In this document: positions 49,251-58,792 of the stretch, one piece after another | How the letters are laid out: every line of letters begins with the position of its first letter | Position numbering within the stretch: position 1 is the stretch's first letter | DNA from: DASXRA01 sp036558905 | Lineage (GTDB): Bacteria > Actinomycetota > Actinomycetes > Mycobacteriales > Jatrophihabitantaceae | Assembly: GCA_036558905.1 (NCBI GenBank) | Contig: DATBER010000046.1 | Location: 8,398-72,397, forward strand | Direction: 5' to 3' | Length of the DNA: 64,000 nucleotides | Position numbers and translations under genes: made by a program | The notes under the pieces: generated by a model | What the model was told of the DNA's origin: nothing | The model's input: the letters and a program-made list of their open reading frames with translations, nothing else | Databases searched by the model: none

Positions 49251-50555
49251 TTACTGGACCGGCTCCTGCTTGAAGAACGTCTCCTGGTTGTTCTTCATGA
49301 ACAGCACCGTGATGTCCCGGTTGTTCGTATCACCGGTCTTGGGGTCGATCTTGATCTCCTTGCCGAGCACCGACTGGTCGGCCGGGATGTCAATGCCGGC
49401 GCCGTTGAACACCTGGTCGGTGATGCTCTTGCGGGTGCCGTCCGACTTGGCGATCGCGGCCAGGATGACCTGCACCGCGGCCACGCCGTACAGCGCGTAG
49501 TTGGTAGCCGGCAGGCCGCCGTACTTGGCCTTGTAGGCGTTGATCAGGGTCTCGGCGGCGCCGCCACCCTTGACCAGCTGGTCGGTCGACAAGCCCGCGA
49601 AGGTCATGTACATGCCCTGCGACTCAGGCTGCTTGTCGAGCGAGTCCGGGTAACCGGTGAAGCCGTCCGGGCCCATCATCTTGACCTTGGTGTTGTCACC
49701 GAGCACCGCGACCTTGTCCTTGACGACCTGGCCGCCGTTCTCGTCGTAGATGCCGGCGAGGTAGACGCAGTCGGGGTTCAGCGACTTGGCGCCCTGGAAG
49801 ATCGAGGCGTAGCTGGGCTGCTTGGCGTCCCACGCCTTGTTGCCCAGAATCGTGATGCCCAGCTTCTTGGCCGAGTCGACGAACTGGCGGGCGACACCCT
49901 GGCCGTAGACCTGGTTGTCGTTCATCACGAAGCAACGCTTGACCTTCAGGTCCTGTGCGGCGAACTGGGCCGCCGCCTGGCCCTGGAAGTCGTCGGTCGT
50001 GATCACCCGGGCGTAGTTGCGCTTGCCGGTCGGGTAGTACTTGTCCGGCGTGCCGGGGTCCCAGGCCTTGGTCAGGCCGGGGTTGGTGTTGGCGTGCGAC
50101 ACCATCAGCATCGGGCCGCTCGGGTCCTGGTTCAGCACCGGGATCTCGAGCTGGGCACAACCGGAGTTGTAGGTGCCCATGACCGCGACCTCGGCGGTGT
50201 TCGAGACGTGCGCGGCCGCGTTGGTCGAGCACTTCGCGTCGTCCCACGCGCCCTTCGCCGCGGTCGAGTCGTCGTAGGTCTTCAGCTGGACCGTGTAGTT
50301 GCCGGCCTTGTGGTTGACCTGATTTAGATAGAGGTTGATGGCGTTGATGGTCGACTGGCTGGCGTCGTGCGAGACGCCCTGCATCGGCAGGTCAGTGGAG
50401 ATCACCAACGTCTTGCCGCCACCACCGCCGCCGGTGGCGCCTCCCGTAGCCCCATTGGTCGAGCCGCCACTGGACTTGGAACTCTTGCAAGCGCTCACCG
50501 AGAGCGCGGTAACTGCCACGGCCAACAGTGCGGCCGTGATCGAGCGATAGCGCAC
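49251..50555 (-). CDS. livK: branched-chain amino acid-binding lipoprotein LivK
   Basis: 434-aa periplasmic-type binding protein of the HAAT family. GTG 50555 follows AGGAGG closely. The signal ITAALLAVAVTALSVSAC carries a lipobox, then a Ser/Gly linker rich in GGATGGGGGG. The mature part shows the Peripla_BP_6 fold cues VISTDLPMQGVSHDASQSTI near residues 51-70 and GPDGFTGYPDSLDKQ near 290-304. It heads a minus-strand unit livK-H-M-G-F. The ligand may be any hydrophobic or small amino acid or a related compound. Confidence 0.9.
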   Translation of the reverse strand: MRYRSITAALLAVAVTALSVSACKSSKSSGGSTNGATGGATGGGGGGKTLVISTDLPMQGVSHDASQSTINAINLYLNQVNHKAGNYTVQLKTYDDSTAAKGAWDDAKCSTNAAAHVSNTAEVAVMGTYNSGCAQLEIPVLNQDPSGPMLMVSHANTNPGLTKAWDPGTPDKYYPTGKRNYARVITTDDFQGQAAAQFAAQDLKVKRCFVMNDNQVYGQGVARQFVDSAKKLGITILGNKAWDAKQPSYASIFQGAKSLNPDCVYLAGIYDENGGQVVKDKVAVLGDNTKVKMMGPDGFTGYPDSLDKQPESQGMYMTFAGLSTDQLVKGGGAAETLINAYKAKYGGLPATNYALYGVAAVQVILAAIAKSDGTRKSITDQVFNGAGIDIPADQSVLGKEIKIDPKTGDTNNRDITVLFMKNNQETFFKQEPVQ

Positions 50556-50844
50556 GACTCCTCCTCATTGCCTTGTCGCGCCCAGGCGCATCGGCGCGCT
50601 GCCCCCGCGTCCTGGCTCGGGTGGAGAGAGCCTAGACCCACGCCGCGGCAACCGGTGTTGATGCCGAGTGTCCCGTTATCCCCTCGTTATGAGGGTCATG
50701 AGCGAAGATCACGGACGCCCCTGAGCCGGCAATGCGCAGCGTAGACAGCTCGGTGCAGATGTCCGCGTTGTCCACGCTCGTCGGCGGATCAGCGTCGGGA
50801 TCGAGCCGAGATGGCCCAAGCCGACACGCTCTGGCCGCAACCGG

Positions 50845-52344
50845 TTATCGACCCGAGTAGTTGGGTGCCTCGACGGTCATCTGAATGTCGTGCGGGTGCG
50901 ATTCCTTGAGTCCGGCCGCAGTAATCCGGATGAGCTGACCTCGCTCCTGCAGTTCGGCAACCGTGTGCGCACCGGCGAAGCCCATGCCGGCCTGCAGGCC
51001 GCCGACGAGCTGGTGGGCTACCGCGGAAAGCGGTCCCCGGTAGGGCACCTGACCCTCGACGCCCTGCGGCACGAGCTTGTCGTCGTCGGAGACGTCCTGC
51101 AGCCCGTAGCGATCCTTGGAGTAGCTGGCCTTCTGCCCGCCCCGCGACTGCATCGCGGCCAGCGAACCCATGCCGCGATAGGACTTGTACTGCTTGCCGT
51201 TGATGAAGATGAGCTCGCCCGGCGATTCCTCGCAGCCGGCCAGCAGTGAGCCGAGCATGACCGTGTCGGCGCCGGCGACGATCGCCTTGGGAATGTCGCC
51301 CGAGTACTGCAGGCCGCCGTCGCCGATCACCGGCACGCCGGCCGGCCGCGCGGCCGCTGCCGCTTCGTAGATCGCGGTCACCTGCGGAACGCCCACCCCG
51401 GCCACGACACGCGTCGTGCATATCGAGCCGGGACCGACGCCCACCTTCACACCGTCGGCCCCCGCGTCGACCAGCGCCTGCGCGCCGGCCCGCGTCGCGA
51501 CGTTGCCACCGACAACGTCGACCGAGGTGTCGCGCTTGAGCCGGGCCACCATCTCGACCACGCCGCGTGAGTGGCCGTGCGCCGTGTCGACGACGACGAA
51601 GTCGACGCCCGCGTCGACCAGGGCTTGCGCCCGCTTGTACGAGTCCTCGCCCACGCCGACGGCGGCGCCGACCACCAGGCGCCCGTGCGCGTCCTTGGTG
51701 GCGAGCGGGAACGCCTCGCTCTTGGTGAAGTCCTTGACGGTGATCAACCCGGTCAGCCGGCCGTTCGCGTCGACCAGCGGCAGCTTCTCCACCTTGTGGC
51801 CGGCCAGCAGGCGCAACGCCTCGTCGCGGCTCACCCCGACCGGGGCGGTCACCAACGGCATCGGTGTCATGACGTCGCGGACCAGGCGGGAGTGGTCGGT
51901 CTCGAAGCGCATGTCGCGGTTGGTGACGATGCCGAGCAGGACGCCGCTCTCGTCGACCACGGGAACGCCGGAGATGCGGTAGCGCGCGCACAACGCCTCG
52001 ACATCGGCCAGCGTGGCATCGGGCGAGCAGGTGACGGGGTTGGACACCATGCCGGCCTCGGAGCGCTTGACCAGGTCGACCTGCGCCGCCTGGTCGTCGA
52101 CGGAGAGGTTGCGGTGCAGCACGCCCACTCCGCCCTGGCGAGCCATGGCGATGGCCATGCGCGCCTCGGTGACGGTGTCCATCGCCGACGAGAGCAGCGG
52201 GATGCGGGCGGTGATGTTGCGAGTGACCCGGGCGGTGGTGTCGACCTCGCTGGGGATGATGTCGGACTCGCCCGGCAGCAGCAGGACGTCGTCGAAAGTG
52301 AGACCGAGGGTGGCGAACTTGGCGGGCAGTTCGGGGCTGGACAA
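50845..52344 (-). CDS. guaB: IMP dehydrogenase
   Basis: 499-aa enzyme oxidising IMP to XMP with NAD, the rate-limiting step to GMP. The catalytic Cys loop GVGPGSICTTRVVAGVGVPQ is near residues 301-320. Two CBS domains (VTCSPDATLADVEALCARYR near 103-122 and the second near 160-220) interrupt the barrel. The mobile flap and EGQVPYRGPL near 428-437 are intact. The start has AGGAG-like sequence about eight bases upstream. It corresponds to GuaB2 of mycobacteria. Confidence 0.96.
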   Translation of the reverse strand: MSSPELPAKFATLGLTFDDVLLLPGESDIIPSEVDTTARVTRNITARIPLLSSAMDTVTEARMAIAMARQGGVGVLHRNLSVDDQAAQVDLVKRSEAGMVSNPVTCSPDATLADVEALCARYRISGVPVVDESGVLLGIVTNRDMRFETDHSRLVRDVMTPMPLVTAPVGVSRDEALRLLAGHKVEKLPLVDANGRLTGLITVKDFTKSEAFPLATKDAHGRLVVGAAVGVGEDSYKRAQALVDAGVDFVVVDTAHGHSRGVVEMVARLKRDTSVDVVGGNVATRAGAQALVDAGADGVKVGVGPGSICTTRVVAGVGVPQVTAIYEAAAAARPAGVPVIGDGGLQYSGDIPKAIVAGADTVMLGSLLAGCEESPGELIFINGKQYKSYRGMGSLAAMQSRGGQKASYSKDRYGLQDVSDDDKLVPQGVEGQVPYRGPLSAVAHQLVGGLQAGMGFAGAHTVAELQERGQLIRITAAGLKESHPHDIQMTVEAPNYSGR

Positions 52345-52569
52345 CTCTTCTCTCCTCAGGGGCGCCGGTACTTCATGGTACGGGCGGCGGCCCCGGCTCG
52401 CCCGCTGACACGTAGTACCTGGCCGGACCCTGATCGTCCCAGGGCGTCCTCAGGGTCGGTCCTCCATCGTTCGGCCCGGGTCACCCCGACTCGGGCATGA
52501 CGAAAGTCAGGGTCAACTCAGGACCAACCCGAATGGTGCCCGCAGGCGCCAACCGAAAGGCTCAAGAGC

Positions 52570-53319
52570 ATGACGATGACGACATCCGTGGACGCGGGCA
52601 TCGCCGCCCGCGCGATCAACCTGGTCAAGATCTACGGCGCCGGCGACACCGGGGTGCGCGCGCTCGACGGGCTGTCCGTCGAGTTCCGCCGGGGCGAGTT
52701 CACGGCGATCATGGGCCCGTCCGGGTCCGGCAAGTCGACCCTGATGCACTGCCTGGCCGGCCTGGACACCGCGACGTCGGGCACGGTCGCCATCGGCGCC
52801 ACCGACCTCACCGGCCTGTCCGACAAGAAGATGACCAAGCTGCGGCGCGACCGCATCGGCTTCGTCTTCCAGGCGTACAACCTGGTGCCGACGCTGACCG
52901 CGATCGAGAACATCACGCTGCCGCTGGACATCGCCGGGCGCCGGCCCAACCCGGAGTGGCTGCGCTCGATCGTGAACACCCTGGGCCTGGCCGACCGGCT
53001 CTCCCACCGTCCGAGCGAGCTGTCCGGCGGGCAGCAACAGCGAGTGGCGTGTGCCCGGGCCCTGATCAGCCAGCCCGAGATCATCTTCGGCGACGAGCCC
53101 ACCGGCAACCTCGACTCGCGCTCGAGCGGCGAGGTGCTGGGCATCCTGCGCGAGTCCGTGAACCGGCTCGGTCAGACGGTCGTGGTCGTCACGCACGACC
53201 CGCGGGCGGCGTCGTACGCGGACCGGGTCGTCTTTCTGGCCGACGGCCGCATCGTCGACGAGATGCGCCAGCCGACCGCTGAGCGCGTGCTCGACCGCAT
53301 GAAGAATCTCGAGGGCTGA
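52570..53319 (+). CDS. MacB/LolD-like ABC transporter ATPase
   Basis: 249-aa ATPase. Walker A GPSGSGKSTLMHCLAGLD is near residues 53-70, the Q-loop in FVFQAYNLVPTLT near 98-110, signature LSGGQQQRVACARAL near 152-166 and Walker B IIFGDEPTGNLDSRSSGE near 173-190. It belongs to the mechanotransmission-type ABC ATPases that pair with FtsX-like permeases. The permease gene follows after four bases. ATG 52570 has AAGG nine bases upstream. Confidence 0.92.
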   Translation: MTMTTSVDAGIAARAINLVKIYGAGDTGVRALDGLSVEFRRGEFTAIMGPSGSGKSTLMHCLAGLDTATSGTVAIGATDLTGLSDKKMTKLRRDRIGFVFQAYNLVPTLTAIENITLPLDIAGRRPNPEWLRSIVNTLGLADRLSHRPSELSGGQQQRVACARALISQPEIIFGDEPTGNLDSRSSGEVLGILRESVNRLGQTVVVVTHDPRAASYADRVVFLADGRIVDEMRQPTAERVLDRMKNLEG

Positions 53320-53323
53320 GCCG

Positions 53324-55858
53324 ATGTTCGGCGGCAAAGCCATGCGCCGGGTGTCGCGGCGCAGCTTGGTGGCGCACAAGGTCCGTCTGGTTCTGACCGT
53401 CATCTCGGTCGTACTGGGCACCGCGTTCGTCGCCGGATCATTCGTATTCACCGACACGCTCAAGCACACGTTCAACGGCATCTTCTCCGAGGCCGACAAG
53501 GGCGTGGACGTCCGCGTCGACGCCCGGAACGCGAGCAACCCGGGCGTGCCCTTCACGCTGGCCGGCCAGATCAAGTCGGTGCCCGGCGTGCGGGCCGTCC
53601 AGCTCGAGGCCAGCGCGCCGCTAGTGCTGATCGGTAAGAACGGTAAGCGGGTCAGCACCGGCGGCGCGCCCAGCGAGGGCACCATCTGGAACCCGCCGGC
53701 CGAGTCGATCAAGACGCCGCCGACGTTCGTAGCGGGTACGGCGCCGGCCGGCCCGGGCGACGTCGTCATCAACGAGAAGGCGGCCAAGAAGGCCAAGCTC
53801 AGCGTCGGCGACCACACCAAGGTCGTGCTGCCGACGCGCGGCGTGCTGCCGGTGACGATCTCCGGCATCTACCACACCAACACCGAGACCGGCGGCTACG
53901 TCGGCGTCGAGTTCACCAAGGCCGAAGGCCTGCAACTGTTCACCGACGGCACGCACGTCGAGGCGGTCAGCATCGCCGGGGCCAGTGGAGTGTCCGAGCA
54001 GGCGCTGCGCGACCGCGTGGCCAAGCTGCTGCCCAGCGACCTGCAGGCCAAGACCGGCGACCAGGTCCGCAAGGACGACCGCGACTCGGTGGCCAAGGCA
54101 CTGTCGTTCGTCAACATCTTCCTGCTCGCATTCGGCGCCATCGCCCTGATCGTCGGCACGTTCATCATCTACAACACCTTCACGATGATCATCGCCCAAC
54201 GGGTGCGCGAACTGGCGCTGCTGCGGGCGATCGGCGCCGCGCGCCGGCAGGTGCGCAGCTCGGTGCTGTTCGAGGCCACGCTGATCGGTGTCGTGGGCGG
54301 TGCCCTGGGCGTGGCCGGCGGCATCGGCCTGGCCGTCGGGCTGCGCGCGTTGCTCGACGCCCTGGACGTGGGCCTGCCGAGCGGCGCGCTGGTGATCAGC
54401 CCGCGCACGGTGATCGTCGCCCTGCTCGTCGGCACGATCGTCACGCTGCTGTCGGCGTACGCACCGGCCCGGCGCGCGTCGCGTACGCCCCCGGTGGCCG
54501 CGATGCGCGAGGAGTTCGCCTCGTCCCAGGGATCGCTGCGCCGGCGCTCGGTCGTCGGCCTGGTCGCCACCGTGCTGGGCATCCTGGCCGCGATCCGGGG
54601 CGCGACGATCGACTCGAACGGCACGGGGGCGTCGCTGATCGGCCTCGGCCTGCTCGTCACAGGCGCCGGCGTGCTGTTGCTGGCTCCGGTGCTGTCGCGC
54701 TACATCATCGGCGGCCTGGGCCGCGTGCTCGCCAGGCCGTTCGGCCCGGTCGGGCGATTGGCCCGGACGAACTCGGTGCGCAACCCGCGCCGCACCGCAG
54801 CCACCGCGTTCGCGCTCACCGTCGGGCTGATGCTCGTCAGTGGCATCGCGGTGATCGGCACCTCGACGAAGGCCAGCATCAACTCGCTCATCGACAACGA
54901 CGTCCGGGCCGACTACATCCTGTCCGGTACCGGCGACACCCCGGTCCCGCTGCCGGCCGTCGCCCAGGCGGCCAAGGTCCAGGGCGTGCAGTCCATGACC
55001 GAGCTGCACCCGGTCGAGACGACGATCAACGGCGACGACCAGTCGGGTATCGGTGTCGACGGCCCGCTGCCGCCCATCGTCAAGATCGACTATCGCCAGG
55101 GCGGCGGCGCGGTCACGGGCACGAGCATGCAGATCTCGCAGACGACGGCCAAGGACAAGCACTGGAAGCTCGGCGATCACGTCACGCTGGCCACGCCGGG
55201 CGGGGCGTCGGTGACCGAGACGATCACCGGCATCTACGACGACAGCCAGCTGCTGGGCGGCTGGCTCGTCTCCGGCGACACCTACCGCAAGCTGACGCCG
55301 TCGAGCCGTTACTCGGACTTCGTCGCGCTGGTCAAGGCGGCCCCGGGCACGTCGCCGGCGTCGTTGCGGGCCAATCTCGAGCAGGTCACCGACCCGTACT
55401 ACACGATCGACATCCGCAACAAGCAGGAGTTCAAGGGCCAGCAGGCCAACCAGATCAACGGGCTGCTCGGGCTGCTGTACGGGTTGCTGGGCCTGGCAAT
55501 CGTGATCGCGATCCTCGGCATCATCAACACGCTGGCCCTGTCGGTGGTCGAACGGCGGCGCGAGATCGGCATGCTGCGCGCGGTCGGCCTGCTGCGCGGG
55601 CAGCTGCGCCGCACCGTGTACGTCGAGTCGCTGCTGATCGCAGTGTTCGGCGCGGTACTGGGGCTGGCGATCGGGCTGACGTTCGGGTCACTGTTCACCC
55701 ACCGGCTCAAGGATCAGGGGCTGGATGTCCTGCAGATCCCGTGGGGCCAGGCCTTGCTGTTCCTGGTAATCGCGGCCGTGGTCGGCGTGCTGGCCGCGCT
55801 CTGGCCGGCCGCCCGGGCGGCACGCACCAAGCCGCTGGAGGCCATCGCCGAGGGCTGA
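53324..55858 (+). CDS. FtsX-like (MacB-type) ABC transporter permease
   Basis: 844-aa membrane protein with two FtsX domains. An N-terminal helix (VRLVLTVISVVLGTAFVAGSF) is followed by an extracytoplasmic MacB_PCD-like domain (residues about 45-260), three helices near 270-400 with VRELALLRAIGAARRQVR, two further helices, a second extracytoplasmic domain (about 530-715), and three final helices with RREIGMLRAVGLLRGQLRR. Such systems transmit force to periplasmic partners or export lipids or peptides. The substrate is unknown. Confidence 0.9.
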   Translation: MFGGKAMRRVSRRSLVAHKVRLVLTVISVVLGTAFVAGSFVFTDTLKHTFNGIFSEADKGVDVRVDARNASNPGVPFTLAGQIKSVPGVRAVQLEASAPLVLIGKNGKRVSTGGAPSEGTIWNPPAESIKTPPTFVAGTAPAGPGDVVINEKAAKKAKLSVGDHTKVVLPTRGVLPVTISGIYHTNTETGGYVGVEFTKAEGLQLFTDGTHVEAVSIAGASGVSEQALRDRVAKLLPSDLQAKTGDQVRKDDRDSVAKALSFVNIFLLAFGAIALIVGTFIIYNTFTMIIAQRVRELALLRAIGAARRQVRSSVLFEATLIGVVGGALGVAGGIGLAVGLRALLDALDVGLPSGALVISPRTVIVALLVGTIVTLLSAYAPARRASRTPPVAAMREEFASSQGSLRRRSVVGLVATVLGILAAIRGATIDSNGTGASLIGLGLLVTGAGVLLLAPVLSRYIIGGLGRVLARPFGPVGRLARTNSVRNPRRTAATAFALTVGLMLVSGIAVIGTSTKASINSLIDNDVRADYILSGTGDTPVPLPAVAQAAKVQGVQSMTELHPVETTINGDDQSGIGVDGPLPPIVKIDYRQGGGAVTGTSMQISQTTAKDKHWKLGDHVTLATPGGASVTETITGIYDDSQLLGGWLVSGDTYRKLTPSSRYSDFVALVKAAPGTSPASLRANLEQVTDPYYTIDIRNKQEFKGQQANQINGLLGLLYGLLGLAIVIAILGIINTLALSVVERRREIGMLRAVGLLRGQLRRTVYVESLLIAVFGAVLGLAIGLTFGSLFTHRLKDQGLDVLQIPWGQALLFLVIAAVVGVLAALWPAARAARTKPLEAIAEG

Positions 55859-55981
55859 CGCCCAGCGCGGGTTGCCGGGGTTCGGGGCCGGCAACCCGCA
55901 CTCGGGTTGGGGGGAGGTTGGCCATCGGGCGGGGTCACGCTCTACCGTGGAGGGCGTGACTGCACATCCAGGCGGCCGCTC

Positions 55982-56368
55982 ATGACCTCAGAAGACGGTC
56001 CGGTCGATCCGTTCCTCAACGATCCGCACGATCCGGCGGCCGTTCTGGACGACTTGGACGACTCCGGGCCGGTGGAGCCGCTCAGTGACGACGAGCGGGC
56101 CGAGGTGCTGGCCGACCTGCACGAGCTGGCGGAGTTCCGCCGCGCTCTGGCCCCGCGTGGCATCCGGGGCGTGGCCGTCGAGTGCGCTGACTGCGGCGAG
56201 CAGCACTTCTTCAGCTGGGAATTGATGGCCGCCAACCTGCGCGCGCTGATCGGTGAGGGCCGCACGCACGTCCACGAGCCGGCCTTCGAGCCCGATGCGG
56301 AGGCGTTCGTCAGCTGGGACTACGCCCGCGGGTACACCGACGCCACAAACGCGGCGGCCCACCGCTGA
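55982..56368 (+). CDS. DUF5319 family protein
   Basis: 128-aa soluble acidic protein. A CxxC pair (VECADCGEQHFFSWELMAAN near residues 62-81) suggests a small metal or redox site, and the sequence ends VSWDYARGYTDATNAAAHR. It matches the DUF5319 family found next to guaB2 in actinobacteria (Rv3412 in M. tuberculosis, from memory). ATG 55982 is chosen; the frame upstream to 55907 lacks family-like residues. It may also begin a few codons earlier. Function unknown. Confidence 0.78.
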   Translation: MTSEDGPVDPFLNDPHDPAAVLDDLDDSGPVEPLSDDERAEVLADLHELAEFRRALAPRGIRGVAVECADCGEQHFFSWELMAANLRALIGEGRTHVHEPAFEPDAEAFVSWDYARGYTDATNAAAHR

Positions 56369-56592
56369 AAGCGATCTTCCATCGGCCGGGCCAGCGGTCC
56401 GGCCAGCCCCGTATGTCCGAGGCTTCCGCACGCCCACTGGGGGCGTTTTACGCAAACCTCACCCGCGCATAAGTCCGTGCCAACAAATTAACGTTGCAAG
56501 CGTCACCTTTCCGCTACTCGCTCTTTGGATGAACGTGGGGGCCAAACGGGCAGTGATCAAATGACTGCTCTAGGTCGGAGGGAAGGCAGAGA

Positions 56593-56874
56593 ATGGCGGA
56601 AGTTCGTAGGCTCGCCGCGCCGCGACAGGGAGCCTGGGAATGGCAGCTGAGGGCAGCGTGTCGCGGCACAGACACCCAGATCTTCTATCACCCGGAAAAC
56701 GAGCGTGGGCCGTCGCGTCGGCGTCGTGAGATTCGGGCGAAGCAGATCTGTCGGGACTGCCCGGTCGTGACAAATTGCCTGCGCTGGGCGCTCACCGCAC
56801 GCGAGCCGTATGGCGTGTGGGGTGGGCTCTCGGTCGAGGAACGCGAAGCGTTGCTCACATCGCAGCCGGCGTGA
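56593..56874 (+). CDS. whiB3: WhiB-family iron-sulfur transcription factor (WhiB3/WhiD-like)
   Basis: 93 aa. The four cluster-binding cysteines are C23, C53, C56 and C62, with the canonical C-x2-C-x5-C. The turn GVWGGLS lies at about 74-80, and a conserved WEWQL-x3-CRG-x-D start and ERG-x2-R pattern agrees with WhiB3/WhiD. It binds a [4Fe-4S] cluster and sigma region 4 to control redox, lipid or sporulation genes in relatives. GGAGGGAAGG precedes ATG 56593. It lies next to groEL, as whiB3 does in mycobacteria. Confidence 0.92.
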   Translation: MAEVRRLAAPRQGAWEWQLRAACRGTDTQIFYHPENERGPSRRRREIRAKQICRDCPVVTNCLRWALTAREPYGVWGGLSVEEREALLTSQPA

Positions 56875-56884
56875 TCTGAGCATT

Positions 56885-56925
56885 TCGGCGCATGGCGCGC
56901 CCGGAAACGGAGCGCCATGCGCCGA
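56885..56925 (+). terminator. terminator hairpin after whiB3
   Basis: TCGGCGCATGGCGC (56885-56898) pairs perfectly with GCGCCATGCGCCGA (56912-56925) around a 13-nt loop. It starts 10 bases after the whiB3 stop and is followed by TTGCTGTCC. A bidirectional role with the next hairpin is likely, because groEL converges here. Confidence 0.75.
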
Positions 56926-56963
56926 TTGCTGTCCGGACACAGTGCCGACGCGCGACGGACAGC

Positions 56964-56996
56964 ACGACGCCCGGCGCAGGGCGCGCCGGGCGTCGT
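56964..56996 (-). terminator. terminator hairpin after groEL
   Basis: ACGACGCCCGGCGC (56964-56977) pairs perfectly with GCGCCGGGCGTCGT (56983-56996) across a 5-nt loop. It lies 17 bases beyond the groEL stop on the minus strand. No U-run. Confidence 0.7.
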
Positions 56997-57013
56997 TACC
57001 TCGTCGGTTCGGG

Positions 57014-58657
57014 TCAGAAACCCGGGCCGTGGCTGTGCCCGTGCCCGTGGCCGTGCGAGTGGCCGTCGGCGGCGTGCGCCTCGGGCTCCTCGGGCCGGTC
57101 GACCACGAGGCTCTGCGTGGTGAGCAGCAGCGACGCGACCGACGCGGCGTTGGCCAGCGCGGCCTTGGTGACCTTGACCGGGTCGACGACGCCGGCGGCC
57201 AGCAGGTCGCCGTACTCGCCGGTCGCGGCGTCGAGGCCCTCGTTGGCGCCGAGCTCGCGCACCTTGGCCACGGTGACGTAGCCCTCGAAGCCCGCGTTGC
57301 TGGCGATCCAGCGCAGCGGCTCAGCCAGAGCCCCGCGCACGATGGCCGCGCCCGTCGCGTCGTCGCCGCTGAGCGAGAGCCCGTCGAGCGCCGACGACGC
57401 GTGCAACAGGGCCGCCCCGCCACCGGCGATGATGCCTTCCTCGACGGCGGCGCGCGTTGCCGAGATGGCGTCCTCGATGCGTGCCTTGCGCTCCTTGAGC
57501 TCGACCTCGGTGGCCGCGCCGACCTTGATCACGCCGACGCCACCAGCCAGTTTGGCCAGCCGCTCCTGCAGCTTCTCGCGGTCCCAGTCGGAGTCGGTCT
57601 CGTCGATCTCCTTACGGATCTGGGCGATCCGCTCGTCGATCGCGTCCTGCCCGGCCGCCCCGTGGGTGACCGTGGTCGTGTCCTTGGTGACGACAACTCG
57701 GCCAGCACGACCCAGGACGTCCAGCCCGACCTGGTCGAGCTTGAGGCCGATCTCGGGGGCGACGACCTGCGCCCCGGTGACGATCGCGAGATCCTGCAGG
57801 AACGCCTTGCGGCGGTCGCCGAAGAACGGGGCCTTGACCGCGACGGCCCGGAACGTCTTGCGGATCGCGTTCACGACCAGGGTGGCCAGTGCCTCCCCCT
57901 CGACGTCCTCGGCCACGATCACCAGCGGCTTGCTCTCGGCGATGACCTTTTCCAGCAGCGGCAGCAGGTCGGAGACGTTGGAGATCTTCTCCGTGGTGAT
58001 CAGCAGGTACGGGTCGTCGAGGACCGTCTCGCCCTTCTCCAGGTCGGAGATGAAGTACGGCGAGATGTAGCCCTTGTCGAACTGCATGCCCTCGGTGAAC
58101 TCGAGCTCGGTGGTGAGGGTCTGCGACTCCTCGACGGTGATCACCCCGTCGTTGCCGACCTTGGTGAACGCCTCGCCGATGAGCTGGCCGATCGTCGGGT
58201 CCTGCGCCGAGATCGTCGCCACGTGGGCGATCTCCTGCTCGCCCTGTACCGGGATGGCCGCCTTGTCCAGCGCCTCGTTGACTGCGCCGACAGCCGCGTC
58301 GATGCCGCGCTTGAGGGCGGTCGGGTTGGCTCCGGCGGCGACGTTCTTCAGCCCGGCCCGGACCAGCGCCTGGGCCAGCACGGTGGCCGTCGTGGTGCCG
58401 TCGCCGGCCACATCGTTCGTCTTGGTGGCCACCGACTTGGCCAGCTGAGCGCCGAGGTTCTCGTACGGGTCGTCGAGCTCGACCTCGCGCGCGATGGTCA
58501 CACCGTCGTTGGTGATAACCGGGGGCCCGAACGACTTGTCGAGGACGACGTTGCGGCCGCGGGGGCCGATCGTCACCTTGACCGTGTCGGCGAGCTTGTC
58601 GACGCCACGCTCCAGCGCGCGGCGGGCGTCCTCGTCGAAGCTGAGGATCTTCGGCAT
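57014..58657 (-). CDS. groEL: chaperonin GroEL (GroEL1 type, His-rich C-terminus)
   Basis: 547-aa subunit of the cytoplasmic 60-kDa chaperonin. It begins MPKILSFDEDARRALERGVD, with the ATP-binding DGTTTATVLAQALVRAG near residues 86-102. Unlike the usual Gly-Gly-Met tail, the C-terminus ends in alternating His and Gly (GHSHGHGHGHSHGPGF), the hallmark of actinobacterial GroEL1 paralogues. The His tail may bind metal ions or assist a specialised role, and another groEL2 is expected elsewhere. It follows groES in one CIRCE-controlled unit, with a 135-base gap holding a hairpin. Confidence 0.95.
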   Translation of the reverse strand: MPKILSFDEDARRALERGVDKLADTVKVTIGPRGRNVVLDKSFGPPVITNDGVTIAREVELDDPYENLGAQLAKSVATKTNDVAGDGTTTATVLAQALVRAGLKNVAAGANPTALKRGIDAAVGAVNEALDKAAIPVQGEQEIAHVATISAQDPTIGQLIGEAFTKVGNDGVITVEESQTLTTELEFTEGMQFDKGYISPYFISDLEKGETVLDDPYLLITTEKISNVSDLLPLLEKVIAESKPLVIVAEDVEGEALATLVVNAIRKTFRAVAVKAPFFGDRRKAFLQDLAIVTGAQVVAPEIGLKLDQVGLDVLGRAGRVVVTKDTTTVTHGAAGQDAIDERIAQIRKEIDETDSDWDREKLQERLAKLAGGVGVIKVGAATEVELKERKARIEDAISATRAAVEEGIIAGGGAALLHASSALDGLSLSGDDATGAAIVRGALAEPLRWIASNAGFEGYVTVAKVRELGANEGLDAATGEYGDLLAAGVVDPVKVTKAALANAASVASLLLTTQSLVVDRPEEPEAHAADGHSHGHGHGHSHGPGF

Positions 58658-58746
58658 TTATGTCCTTCCTATGTCAATGGCGCTGACTCATACCTCGTCA
58701 GCGCGCGGCGCCTGCACTGACAGTCGGCGCCGCCGGCGCAACGGAC

Positions 58747-58782
58747 AACGCCCCGGGCACGCCGAGGCGCGGCCGGGGCGTT
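58747..58782 (-). terminator. hairpin between groES and groEL
   Basis: AACGCCCCGG (58747-58756) pairs perfectly with CCGGGGCGTT (58773-58782) around a 16-nt loop. It lies 11 bases past the groES stop and 90 bases before groEL. It may attenuate groEL or mark a processing site, making GroES more abundant than GroEL1. Confidence 0.6.
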
Positions 58783-58792
58783 ACCGAACGCT

